Source: an uncultured bacterium | GTDB taxonomy: Bacteria; Bacillota_I; Bacilli_A; RF39; UBA660 | DNA length: 13,780 nt | Assembly (NCBI GenBank): GCA_905216155.1 | Contig: CAJMSU010000028.1 | Coordinates: forward strand, 1 to 13,780 | Direction: 5' to 3' | Shown here: positions 7,032 to 13,727 of the stretch, piece after piece | Position numbering within the stretch: the first letter of the stretch is position 1 | How the letters are laid out: each line of letters begins with the position of its first letter | The notes under the pieces: generated by a model | What the model saw: the letters and a program-made list of their open reading frames with translations, nothing else | Told to the model about the DNA's origin: nothing | The model's database searches: none | Program-made: the position numbers and the translations under genes

Positions 7032-7922
7032 CTATTTACTTGAAATTTTAAAAGAAGATTCACAGTGTTTAAAAAACTCATCTAATGATATATTGAATTT
7101 TGGTTTTTGGTATTCATATATAGCTATATCAGAATTATTAGGATTTCTAAGACTTAAGATAAATTTACTTTTTACATCTAAGAGAAGTTCTTCTTTTGTA
7201 TCATATGAATGAATACCAATGTATTTTTCCCAAGCATGTTCAAAGTAGTAGTATTTTTTGTTTTTTTCATATGTTAAAAAGGTATGTGTAGTAATATCTT
7301 CATGGTAGTTGATAATAAAATAGGTTTTAATATTTGAATAACTCCTGGAAAGGTAATATCTTTCTAATTCTACTTGATCAAAACAAACTCCTAGCCTACT
7401 TTTAATTATTTCTTTTGGAGATTGTAATCTATATAGACTTGCAAATTCTGAAAAATCAAAATATTTCTTTTTATCAGATGATAAATAACCATACTTAATA
7501 TCTTTCATCATATCAAGAAGGCACTCATCACTATAATAGTTCCAAATACCTAAAGATCCTTTTGCACTTATAGGATTATTTAAAACTTCTATATCATCAA
7601 GAATCCATGCATAACGACCAACTTTATAATCACCACAGATGTACTCTGAGTAATTATTTTCTTTAATATCTTCAATAAACTCTTCTGTCATATACAAGCA
7701 ATCAACAAGTTTGCACTTACAAATAATATAACCAAGTTTAAAATTATAATTTTTTATTAATGATAATAATTCTTTATTATCTTGATAGTTATCATGCATC
7801 TTTAAACTGGCATGTATATATAACTCTCCCCTATAGTTAGTTTTATAACTTCTAGTTTCTATTTTCTTTATACCATTTTTAATTAAAGTTGCATATGGCT
7901 CTTTTATACTTAATACTTTCAT
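7032..7922 (-). CDS. ASCH domain fused to a transglutaminase-like Cys-His domain
   Basis: This 296-residue two-domain protein has an ASCH (PUA-like beta-barrel, RNA/nucleotide-binding) domain over about residues 1-128. It begins MKVLSIKEPYATLI, with the family signature GIKKIETRSY at 17-26. From about 150 it has a transglutaminase-like domain: GVCFDQVELER with C180, THTFLTY with H213, and YYFEHAWEKY with E228/H229 as candidate third residues. The second part resembles small stand-alone papain/transglutaminase-like proteins of Firmicutes. Whether it hydrolyses, cross-links or only binds is unknown. The start is ATG 7922, because AGGAG lies six bases before it; an ATG at 7928 overlaps that SD. 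It has its own promoter. The fusion suggests action on a nucleic-acid-associated or modified substrate, but that is inference. Confidence 0.75.
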   Translation of the reverse strand: MKVLSIKEPYATLIKNGIKKIETRSYKTNYRGELYIHASLKMHDNYQDNKELLSLIKNYNFKLGYIICKCKLVDCLYMTEEFIEDIKENNYSEYICGDYKVGRYAWILDDIEVLNNPISAKGSLGIWNYYSDECLLDMMKDIKYGYLSSDKKKYFDFSEFASLYRLQSPKEIIKSRLGVCFDQVELERYYLSRSYSNIKTYFIINYHEDITTHTFLTYEKNKKYYYFEHAWEKYIGIHSYDTKEELLLDVKSKFILSLRNPNNSDIAIYEYQKPKFNISLDEFFKHCESSFKISSK

Positions 7923-7944
7923 AAGCATCTCCTAACTTATGTTT

Positions 7945-7973
7945 TTTATACTACAAAATATATATCTTTTCAA
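7945..7973 (-). promoter_or_regulatory. Promoter of the ASCH-fusion gene
   Basis: On the minus strand the -35 is TTGAAA (7973-7968), with a 17-base spacer and -10 TATAAA (7950-7945). The leader is about 16 bases long. Confidence 0.7.
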
Positions 7974-8030
7974 GACTAAAATGTTAGAATATAATATAAT
8001 CAGATAAATAACTTTAGGAGATAAATGGTT

Positions 8031-8258
8031 ATGAAATATAAAAAATATATAAATCTTGTAATTGGAATATTATTTTTAATAATTGGCGTTTTTTGTCTTT
8101 TTATAAAATCTATGTCAATAGAATATATTGATAGTAATAATATATTACATGAGAATTTTTTCTTAATTCCAATAGCATTTTTCTTTATGCTAATAGGATG
8201 TATTATTATAGGTATTGATGCAATAAAAAAGATTATAATCTTATTTAAAAGAAAATAA
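8031..8258 (+). CDS. DUF3955-like small membrane protein
   Basis: This 75-residue protein has two membrane helices (about 6-27 and 44-66). Between them the segment YIDSNNILHENFFLIPI matches the conserved core of DUF3955, where an acidic, often Glu-Pro, segment precedes FFLIPI. The function of the family is unknown. ATG 8031 is preferred because AGGAGA ends nine bases before it; ATG 8025, in the same frame, is too close to that SD. It stands alone, divergent from the ASCH-fusion gene, with a TATAAT-containing region at about 7990-8000 as the likely promoter. It ends in a terminator shared with the convergent gene. Confidence 0.75.
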   Translation: MKYKKYINLVIGILFLIIGVFCLFIKSMSIEYIDSNNILHENFFLIPIAFFFMLIGCIIIGIDAIKKIIILFKRK

Positions 8259-8265
8259 TCTTTTT
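8226..8265. terminator. Bidirectional intrinsic terminator
   Basis: AAAAAGATTAT (8226-8236) pairs perfectly with ATAATCTTTTT (8255-8265). T runs follow the stem on both strands. It overlaps the end of the DUF3955-like gene and probably also ends the convergent gene that stops at 8290. Confidence 0.6.
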
Positions 8266-8289
8266 TTATAAATATTAGTTTATATTTTA

Positions 8290-9054
8290 TTAAATATAGT
8301 GATTATGATGTATGTAATATTTTTTACTATGGAAATTATCTATAACATCATCTATTGTTGCTTTATTTTGAAAATAGTTAAAAAATATTTCTTTATCTAT
8401 TCCATAATAATTACCATAGTGTGGAATTTCTTTAGTGTCTTTTGGAATTAATTCATATCTTATATAAGAATGATCGGAACTATTTATATCAATAAATGCC
8501 TTAGTGCCATCAGGATATGCATAGTTTCTAACATTTCTTTTTAAAATATATTCATTATCTATTCTATATGAATATTCACATTCAACATAGTTTTTATTAT
8601 TGTCAGGTTCACAAAGTGTCTTTTTTCCTGTTGTTTTATCTTCATAATATGTATCATCTTTAGTAGTTACACGATCAAATTGCTCAAAGCCATCCTTATC
8701 AAATATTCTAAAGACCTCTTCAGTTTTAATATGGTTAGATGTTTTTTCTCCTAAATCATAAAGTTCACATATTCTGGTATCTTTTTTTATGTAGTAACCA
8801 TTTTCATGTTTTTTATATTTTATATTAATAATTTTATCACTTTTATTTTCTTGATATGATATACCATTTTTTTCTAATTTAATTATTAATTTTGGATAGT
8901 TATTATTCAATATAAACAGCTCGTTTTTAGTAGTTTTTACTGTATTATTTTCATTATATAAATAATTATTCAAATTATTTAATAACTCCTCTGAAAAACT
9001 TTTTACTTTTATTTTAGTAATATTCTTTATAAATTTTCTTGTATTATTAATCAT
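8290..9054 (-). CDS. Hypothetical soluble protein, Asn/Lys/Tyr-rich
   Basis: I do not recognise this 254-residue protein. It has no signal peptide and no membrane segment, and it is rich in Asn, Lys, Ile, Tyr and Asp. The N-terminal 60 residues are predicted helical and basic. The middle (about 60-200) alternates short hydrophobic and charged stretches as a beta-sheet protein would, for example FRIFDKDGFEQFDRVTTKD and YYEDKTTGKKTL, with scattered Cys at about 95, 148 and 159. The C-terminus is His- and Tyr-rich (YYIHHNHYI). AGGA lies seven bases before ATG. It has a near-consensus promoter and a leader of about 98 bases. Low-complexity composition may reflect the AT bias alone. Confidence 0.7.
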   Translation of the reverse strand: MINNTRKFIKNITKIKVKSFSEELLNNLNNYLYNENNTVKTTKNELFILNNNYPKLIIKLEKNGISYQENKSDKIINIKYKKHENGYYIKKDTRICELYDLGEKTSNHIKTEEVFRIFDKDGFEQFDRVTTKDDTYYEDKTTGKKTLCEPDNNKNYVECEYSYRIDNEYILKRNVRNYAYPDGTKAFIDINSSDHSYIRYELIPKDTKEIPHYGNYYGIDKEIFFNYFQNKATIDDVIDNFHSKKYYIHHNHYI

Positions 9055-9067
9055 ATAGTTTTCCTAC

Positions 9068-9101
9068 AATCAATATTTAACAATTAGTCTTTTTATTGAT
9101 T
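9068..9101 (-). other. Inverted repeat in the leader of the hypothetical gene
   Basis: AATCAATA (9068-9075) and TATTGATT (9094-9101) form a perfect 8-bp stem with an 18-base loop, just upstream of the SD of the gene starting at 9054. It could be leader RNA structure or a protein site; no T tract makes it a terminator. Confidence 0.4.
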
Positions 9102-9158
9102 CCTTTCTTTTGACATTTTTTTATTTCTTATGTGATTGGCATGTTGGTTTTTGCTGTT

Positions 9159-9187
9159 ATATTAATATTTTAACGGTTTTATGTCAA
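9159..9187 (-). promoter_or_regulatory. Promoter of the hypothetical gene at 8290-9054
   Basis: On the minus strand a perfect -35 TTGACA (9187-9182) is 17 bases from -10 TAATAT (9164-9159). Transcription should start near 9152, giving a leader of about 98 bases. Confidence 0.7.
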
Positions 9188-9398
9188 TAGATACTTGTAT
9201 AAAATTGTAAACTTAGAAAACAAAACATAGATTTTTATTAGGAATTATAATATAATTTATATAGTTTTTTATAATTAAAAATGGGATTATATGTTTTTAA
9301 TAAAGATATTCAATTTTATGTTTCTGACATACCATACTCTACTCTATGTTTATGAAATTATATATTTTTTATAATGCATTTTTACTTCGAATTAATTT
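9188..9398. other. Non-coding AT-rich interval
   Basis: Between the two divergent promoters I see no gene. A 24-codon frame at 9281-9355 lacks an SD. The stretch contains several TATAAT-like strings (about 9246-9256) without good -35 partners. It may be a remnant of lost sequence. Confidence 0.4.
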
Positions 9399-9427
9399 TT
9401 AACATAGTTATTATTGTTTTTTATAAG
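9399..9427 (+). promoter_or_regulatory. Promoter of the MFS transporter gene
   Basis: -35 TTAACA (9399-9404), a 17-base spacer and -10 TATAAG (9422-9427). The start near 9434 leaves about 22 bases before GTG 9456, which include the SD. Confidence 0.65.
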
Positions 9428-9455
9428 TCACATATTTGAGAGAAGGTGTTTTTTA

Positions 9456-10679
9456 GTGATTAATGATATGTATAAAAAATCAATGAACAATAAACTTAGC
9501 AGAAATTCTAAATTTTTAATGATTGCTGACTTGATGTATTCAACAACTGGAATATTTGTAAACACCTTTTTAGTTGCATATTTTTTAAAAATAACTAATG
9601 AAAGTATAGTACAAATTTCTATATTTTATATAATTATTTATTTCTTGCTTAGTCTAGGAAATTTATTAATTGGAAAACTTGTTAAAATCAAACCCAAATA
9701 TAGAATAAAATTATTATCTTTTGGAGCAATATTAAGAGCTGTATTTATTTTACTTATTGCAATACTTAAAGAAAAAATTGCAACATTATTTCCTCTAGTT
9801 GCTATCTTGTATGCAATCTCTGAAGTTTTTTATTGGGTAGTACATGAAACCATTTTTATTGAAATAGTTTCAAATGAAAATAGAAAAAATTATATGGCCT
9901 TAAAAACAATTTTAGGTAAAATTATAAATATAGTCGTTCCTATTATTCTTGGAACCTCTATAGAACTATATTCATTTAGTAAGATTGCTGTATGTATTTT
10001 TATAATATCGCTGATTCAAATTATATCATCACTAAAAATTGGGAAAGTTAGTGATTGTGAAAAAGAGACAAACAAAGATTATAGTATAAGTAAATTTATA
10101 AACAATTTAAATGAAAGACAAAAGTATAAAATAAAAAAATATGTAAAATCAGCTGTAGCATACGGTGTTATTGAAAGTTCTATGAATTCTCTAGTTGTAA
10201 TAATAACTATAATGGTATTTAAAACATCCTTTAATCTTGGTATTTTAACTAGTATATTTTCAGTATGCTCAATGCTAACACTCTATTTGTATAAGAAGTA
10301 TTATAATAAAAACAATGCAAAATATGTTTTGTATATTTGTTCTATATTAATTGTACTTAGTGTCTTAGGCTTAATATTTGATATTAATAAAGTAACTTTG
10401 ATAATATATAATTCTTTGTATACTATTTCTATATCAATTTTAACTGTAATTTACAATACAAAAAAAGGTAATTTAGTAAGAGAATGTAATATAGAAAAAT
10501 GGAAAATAGAATATGTTGTATATGTTAGTTTATTTATAGCAATCGGAAGAGTTTTAGGATATATTTTAATGCTAATTGCTGGTATAATTAATAGCATTGC
10601 AGTTTTTAAAATTTTATTAATTATTACTTCAGTTTTTGCGCCAGTATATGCTAAACTAATGTGTGATGTCGAAAAATAA
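9456..10679 (+). CDS. MFS-type transporter
   Basis: This polytopic protein of 407 residues has about twelve hydrophobic segments, with a hydrophilic central loop around residues 190-225 that separates two six-helix halves, the MFS layout. Loop 2-3 carries GNLLIGKLVKIKPKYR, a plausible variant of the MFS motif A (G-x-x-x-G/D-(R/K)-x-x-R). The substrate cannot be read from sequence; relatives with this layout include drug exporters and uncharacterised permeases of Firmicutes. The start is GTG 9456, because GAAGGTG ends seven bases upstream. A longer in-frame version from 9414 would begin before the predicted transcript start and has no SD. It has its own promoter and stands alone. Confidence 0.82.
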   Translation: MINDMYKKSMNNKLSRNSKFLMIADLMYSTTGIFVNTFLVAYFLKITNESIVQISIFYIIIYFLLSLGNLLIGKLVKIKPKYRIKLLSFGAILRAVFILLIAILKEKIATLFPLVAILYAISEVFYWVVHETIFIEIVSNENRKNYMALKTILGKIINIVVPIILGTSIELYSFSKIAVCIFIISLIQIISSLKIGKVSDCEKETNKDYSISKFINNLNERQKYKIKKYVKSAVAYGVIESSMNSLVVIITIMVFKTSFNLGILTSIFSVCSMLTLYLYKKYYNKNNAKYVLYICSILIVLSVLGLIFDINKVTLIIYNSLYTISISILTVIYNTKKGNLVRECNIEKWKIEYVVYVSLFIAIGRVLGYILMLIAGIINSIAVFKILLIITSVFAPVYAKLMCDVEK

Positions 10680-10693
10680 ATGTTAAACTATAA

Positions 10694-10730
10694 TTTATTA
10701 TTAATTTTCAGTAATAATATAAATTCTTTT
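10694..10730 (+). terminator. Weak terminator-like hairpin after the MFS gene
   Basis: TTTATTATTA (10694-10703) pairs with TAATAATATAAA (10712-10723) with a two-base bulge, and TTCTTTT follows. An outer inverted repeat ACTATAAT (10687-10694) / ATTATAGT (10741-10748) surrounds it. The stem is all A-T, so strength is doubtful. Confidence 0.4.
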
Positions 10731-10826
10731 ATTATTTTATATTATAGTGGTGGAAATTGTTATTTTTATATAATTATTGAATATATACTAAGTGTTGTTG
10801 GATGAATCTTGGACGTTTCATTTTTA

Positions 10827-10856
10827 TATACAATAAAACAAAATATATAGTATAAT
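10827..10856 (+). promoter_or_regulatory. Promoter of the small-membrane-protein/TraX operon
   Basis: -35 TATACA (10827-10832), an 18-base spacer and a perfect -10 TATAAT (10851-10856). The start near 10863 gives an untranslated leader of about 140 bases, the longest in the window. Confidence 0.5.
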
Positions 10857-10870
10857 TATATGTAGATAAG

Positions 10871-10949
10871 ACAGATATTATTGAGTATTAGAAAATAGAT
10901 ATAAATTAATAACAATATCTGTAACTAATTATGCTAAAGCAATATTAGT
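10871..10949 (+). promoter_or_regulatory. Structured leader with two tandem stem-loops
   Basis: ACAGATATT (10871-10879) pairs with AATATCTGT (10914-10922) around a 34-base loop. One base later ACTAAT (10924-10929) pairs with ATTAGT (10944-10949), and after a two-base internal mismatch TGC pairs with GCA around a TAAA tetraloop. No known riboswitch class is recognised. No gene is seen from 10680 to 11004; apart from this structure and the promoter I see nothing else there. Confidence 0.4.
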
Positions 10950-11004
10950 ATTTAAAAAGGCTCTTAATAAATATTTGAAGTTTAAATGAAAAGTGAGGTG
11001 TTTT

Positions 11005-11214
11005 ATGAAAAAATTAAAAACAGGAACATTATTAATTATATTAGGAAATTTATTATATTTAACCTATATATATTTCAGTGGAAAGGAAACTAGTAATTTT
11101 GGTAATTTTAGTAGTGGTATATTAATAGGACTATCAATTGGATGTAATCTGGTTGGTATCGTTTTGACTGTAGCGTATATGTCTAAAAATGGCAAAGAAA
11201 AAGACAAAGAATAA
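11005..11214 (+). CDS. Small two-helix membrane protein
   Basis: This 69-residue protein is not recognised as a named family. Two hydrophobic segments (about 6-24 and 36-58) are joined by a short polar loop, and the C-terminus is Lys- and Glu-rich (SKNGKEKDKE). The start is ATG 11005, with GTGAGG ending six bases upstream; a GTG at 10993 in frame overlaps that SD. It is followed after 20 bp by the TraX-family gene with no terminator between, so the two form an operon behind the long structured leader. Its topology could suit an accessory subunit or small regulator, but nothing shows it. Confidence 0.75.
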   Translation: MKKLKTGTLLIILGNLLYLTYIYFSGKETSNFGNFSSGILIGLSIGCNLVGIVLTVAYMSKNGKEKDKE

Positions 11215-11234
11215 TCTGTTAGGTGGATGATGTA

Positions 11235-11978
11235 ATGAAAAAATTGAATTCTAATAATTTAAAATTAATTGCAATTGTAGCAATGACAATTGATCATATT
11301 GCAGATCTAATCTATCCAGGAATGCCTAATAATATAATTTCAAATATTTTACATATAATTGGTAGATTAACAGCACCTATTATGTTTTTCTTTATTTGTG
11401 AAGGCTTTTATTATACCAAGAGTTTAAAAAAATATATTTTAAGGTTATTTATATTTGCAATAATATCTCATTTTGCATATTGCTTTGCCTTTGGAATTAA
11501 TTATATACCATTTACTTCAGGAAGTATTTTTAATCAAACAAGTATTATGTGGTCTCTTGCTTGGGCAGTGGTTGCTCTTTATATTGCAAATAGCAATACT
11601 AATTTAAAAGAATGGCAAAAATGGGTATTAATAATTTTAATAAATATTATAACTTTTTCATCGGATTGGAGTTGTATAGCAGTAATGGCAATTTTATCTA
11701 TGTATTCCAATAGAGGTAATTTAAAAAAGCAACTTATAAGTATGGGTTTTTGGATTTTCATTTATGCACTTATTTCATATTTATTTGTGAGTAAAACTTA
11801 TGGATTAATTACATTAGCAGTTGTCTTAGTATATCCATTACTAAATATCTATAATGGTAAAAAAGGCAAAATGAATTGGATGAAATGGTTTTTCTATTTA
11901 TATTATCCTTTGCATTTAGTCATTATAGGGATATTAAGAGTAGCAATATATGGTAATGTATCAATATTATTTAGTTAA
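11235..11978 (+). CDS. TraX-family membrane protein
   Basis: This is a 247-residue polytopic protein of the TraX family (PF05857), named after the F-plasmid pilin N-acetylase but common in chromosomes of Firmicutes, where its function is unsettled. Diagnostic features are the N-terminal LKLIAIVAMTIDHIADL, with the conserved Asp-His of the first helix, then a polar loop with GRLTAPIMFFFICEGFYYT, and the C-terminal YLYYPLHLVIIG. About eight hydrophobic segments are visible. A related fold is found in membrane acyltransferases. The start is ATG 11235, since AGGTGG lies eight bases before it; the in-frame GTG at 11223 is inside that SD. A strong terminator follows. No conjugation gene is nearby, so a role in conjugation is unlikely. 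Confidence 0.85.
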   Translation: MKKLNSNNLKLIAIVAMTIDHIADLIYPGMPNNIISNILHIIGRLTAPIMFFFICEGFYYTKSLKKYILRLFIFAIISHFAYCFAFGINYIPFTSGSIFNQTSIMWSLAWAVVALYIANSNTNLKEWQKWVLIILINIITFSSDWSCIAVMAILSMYSNRGNLKKQLISMGFWIFIYALISYLFVSKTYGLITLAVVLVYPLLNIYNGKKGKMNWMKWFFYLYYPLHLVIIGILRVAIYGNVSILFS

Positions 11979-11998
11979 ACATATCACAATTTACTAAT

Positions 11999-12030
11999 GA
12001 GATTAGTTTTAAGTATAACTAGTCTCTTTT
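11999..12030 (+). terminator. Intrinsic terminator of the TraX operon
   Basis: GAGATTAGTT (11999-12008) pairs with AACTAGTCTC (12017-12026), ten pairs with one G-T wobble. The loop has eight bases, and TTTT follows. Confidence 0.85.
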
Positions 12031-12093
12031 AATTTGTTTCTTCTTTTGTTTTATAGTTTCTATGTTAACATTAAAACAAATTCCTTTATATAA

Positions 12094-12118
12094 CAAAAAA
12101 ACCAACTATAAAGTTAGC
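12094..12118 (-). terminator. Intrinsic terminator of the tRNA unit
   Basis: On the minus strand CTAACT and AGTTGG (12117-12112 and 12107-12102) form a six-pair stem with a TTAT loop, then seven T (12101-12095). A second hairpin, CTCAGAA / TTCTGAG at 12132-12151, lies between it and tRNA-Gly and may help define the 3' trailer. Confidence 0.7.
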
Positions 12119-12163
12119 AGCATTTATTACTCTCAGAAGTTAATTTCTGAGTATCAATCAATT

Positions 12164-12238
12164 TGGAGCGGATGAGGGAAATCGAATCCCCGTCACAGCC
12201 TTGGCAAGGCCGTATTCTAACCACTAAACTACATCCGC
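12164..12238 (-). tRNA. tRNA-Gly(GCC)
   Basis: The 75-base minus-strand gene folds as a full cloverleaf. The acceptor is GCGGATG/CATCCGC, with a short D arm. The anticodon stem is CGGCC/GGCTG with loop TTGCCAA, giving anticodon GCC. The T arm is GGGGA-TTCGATT-TCCCT. The discriminator is U and CCA is encoded (12166-12164). It is the second gene of a tRNA-Cys/tRNA-Gly transcript. Confidence 0.95.
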
Positions 12239-12271
12239 ATATCAAAAACGACTAATGTCGTAATTATTAAA

Positions 12272-12345
12272 TGGAGGGGCCTACCGGATTTGAACCGGTG
12301 ATCAGGGTGTTGCAGACCCACGCCTTACCACTTGGCTAAAGCCCC
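12272..12345 (-). tRNA. tRNA-Cys(GCA)
   Basis: The 74-base minus-strand gene has acceptor GGGGCTT/AGGCCCC with one G-T wobble. The anticodon stem is TGGGT/ACCCT with loop CTGCAAC, giving anticodon GCA. The T loop has TTCAAAT. The discriminator is U, as required for CysRS recognition, and CCA is encoded (12274-12272). It is the first gene after the promoter, 33 bases before tRNA-Gly. Confidence 0.95.
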
Positions 12346-12358
12346 ATTCACATCTAAA

Positions 12359-12387
12359 ATTATAACAAAAAACTATTAACATTTCAA
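12359..12387 (-). promoter_or_regulatory. Promoter of the tRNA-Cys/tRNA-Gly unit
   Basis: On the minus strand -35 TTGAAA (12387-12382), a 17-base spacer and -10 TATAAT (12364-12359) preceded by the extended TGT. Transcription should start about seven bases before tRNA-Cys. It is one of the best promoters in the window, as expected for stable RNA. Confidence 0.85.
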
Positions 12388-12423
12388 CATTTTTTTGTTT
12401 TTTCTATACTTAATTTTATGAAA

Positions 12424-12447
12424 GAAAAAAAGAAGTTATTACTTCTT
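12424..12447 (-). terminator. Intrinsic terminator of the exported-protein gene
   Basis: On the minus strand AAGAAGT (12447-12441) pairs with ACTTCTT (12436-12430) around a four-base loop, and a T run follows. The stem begins inside the last codons of the gene ending at 12439. Confidence 0.75.
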
Positions 12448-13674
12448 CCAAAAATCATATATATTTTTATAATTATATTTTAATTCACTATCTTTTATAA
12501 CAGGTCTAAGACCAACACCATCACTATATAAATATATAGTATCATCTACTATAAAACTAATATATCCATCTTTTATTTTTACTTCTTTTATAGATGGAAA
12601 ATCAAATAACTTAATTGGATTTTTATAGTCATTATTTATAATTTGATAAAAGCCATCATCACTAATAAAATAATAACTATTTAAACTTTTATATATACTA
12701 TTTGTTTTATATAATTTACCAATATTGTTATTAGTAATAGTTGTACTAAAAATATTATTTTTTAATTTACCTGGTACAAGATTATTATTATTGACAGTAT
12801 AAAATCCATTATCTATGCTACCAATTTCTTCAACTTTTTTATTTTTGGGATTAATACTATATTGAACTAAAGCATCAACATCAGTAATATATAATTTATT
12901 ATCATAAACACCATTAATATAGGTATCAATAGATAGTTCTTTATTTAATTTAATGGTTGATAATTTGTTATCTTCTATATCATAGATAAAAAGTTCTTTA
13001 TAAAATAATTTATGATTCATATTATCAGTATTAAAAACTATATAATATTTATCTACAAGCATAGATAGTGTGTTTTCATATTTGTCTTTTTTTAATATTT
13101 TTTTATATTTGCCATTATCATTATTAATACTATATAATCCTTTATAGTACCAAATAGAATAGGTAATATTTTTATCTATATTATTTTTATAATAAGAAAT
13201 GTTTTTATATTTAACTAGTAAACTATTATCACTATGTAGTTTATTTAACTTTTTATTTTTAATTTGTTTTACTATATCTTTTAAATCTTTATTATTAGTC
13301 TGCTCTAGATAAGAGTAACTTACTTGCTTTTTATCAAGTAAACAATAAAGGTCTGATATACTATTATCACTATATTTAGGTAAAATACATTCTAAATTGT
13401 TCTTCTTATAATATTTTATATTTTTAATAATTTGTGTTTTTTTAGAGAATTTTTTATTATAAGAAAAGTTATATGTATCTTTTTTTAATTTAACTGTAAA
13501 AGAAAATATATTGTTGTTAGCAATTTTTTTATAGTTCTGTTCTATTTTGTATCTTTTATTACCATCAAAAATATTATAAGTAGATGATTTTTTATTGGTA
13601 AAAGCGTTAATTACTAATTCTACTATAATTAAAATAATAATGATAATTATACTAATTTTTATATACTTCTTCAT
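12439..13674 (-). CDS. Membrane-anchored extracytoplasmic protein of unknown function
   Basis: This is a 411-residue protein. Residues 1-25 are MKKYIK followed by a run of Ile, Leu and Val that forms a signal anchor; there is no lipobox cysteine and no clear signal-peptidase site, so it is probably tethered by its N-terminus with the rest outside. The exported part is extremely rich in Asn, Lys, Tyr and Ile. From about residue 170 it shows repeated short strands followed by polar turns, such as YSIWYYKGLYSINNDNGKY, ELFIYDIEDNKLSTIKL, YYFISDDGFYQIINND and YISFIVDDTIYLYSDG, in the style of a beta-propeller with about 40-60 residues per repeat. I cannot name the family. GGTGG lies about six bases before ATG. 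It has its own promoter and terminator. Confidence 0.78.
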   Translation of the reverse strand: MKKYIKISIIIIIILIIVELVINAFTNKKSSTYNIFDGNKRYKIEQNYKKIANNNIFSFTVKLKKDTYNFSYNKKFSKKTQIIKNIKYYKKNNLECILPKYSDNSISDLYCLLDKKQVSYSYLEQTNNKDLKDIVKQIKNKKLNKLHSDNSLLVKYKNISYYKNNIDKNITYSIWYYKGLYSINNDNGKYKKILKKDKYENTLSMLVDKYYIVFNTDNMNHKLFYKELFIYDIEDNKLSTIKLNKELSIDTYINGVYDNKLYITDVDALVQYSINPKNKKVEEIGSIDNGFYTVNNNNLVPGKLKNNIFSTTITNNNIGKLYKTNSIYKSLNSYYFISDDGFYQIINNDYKNPIKLFDFPSIKEVKIKDGYISFIVDDTIYLYSDGVGLRPVIKDSELKYNYKNIYDFWKK

Positions 13675-13691
13675 ATCATACCACCATTAAA

Positions 13692-13720
13692 ATTATAACA
13701 AAAAAATAGTCTAATATAAA
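13692..13720 (-). promoter_or_regulatory. Promoter of the exported-protein gene
   Basis: On the minus strand -10 TATAAT (13697-13692) carries the extended TGT, with a 17-base spacer to a weak -35 TTTATA (13720-13715). The -35 lies in the loop of the upstream terminator hairpin. The sequence TTTTTTGTTATAATTTTA here is identical to that around the -10 of the tRNA promoter. Confidence 0.55.
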
Positions 13721-13727
13721 GACTATT
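13700..13727 (-). terminator. Intrinsic terminator of an upstream gene
   Basis: On the minus strand AATAGTC (13727-13721) pairs with GACTATT (13711-13705) around a nine-base loop, followed by a T run to 13700. It would end transcription entering from beyond the window and overlaps a putative stop codon at 13725-13723. Confidence 0.65.

Noticed and set aside
9281..9355. 24-codon plus-strand frame in the spacer before the MFS gene
   Set aside because: The translation looks protein-like, but there is no SD or conserved motif.
9414..9455. N-terminal extension of the MFS transporter
   Set aside because: It would begin before the predicted transcript start, at an ATG-less region of the -10, and without an SD; GTG 9456 has a proper SD.
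11579..11761. Minus-strand open frame of 60 codons
   Set aside because: It lies inside the TraX-family gene and has no support.
11235..11978. TraX homologue as evidence for a conjugative element
   Set aside because: No relaxase, coupling protein, type IV secretion or integrase gene is in the window, and chromosomal TraX homologues are common in Firmicutes.
12094..12151. Two hairpins near the tRNA genes as a CRISPR or attachment site
   Set aside because: They are single inverted repeats, one with a T run, best explained as terminator and trailer; no integrase or repeated spacer pattern is near.
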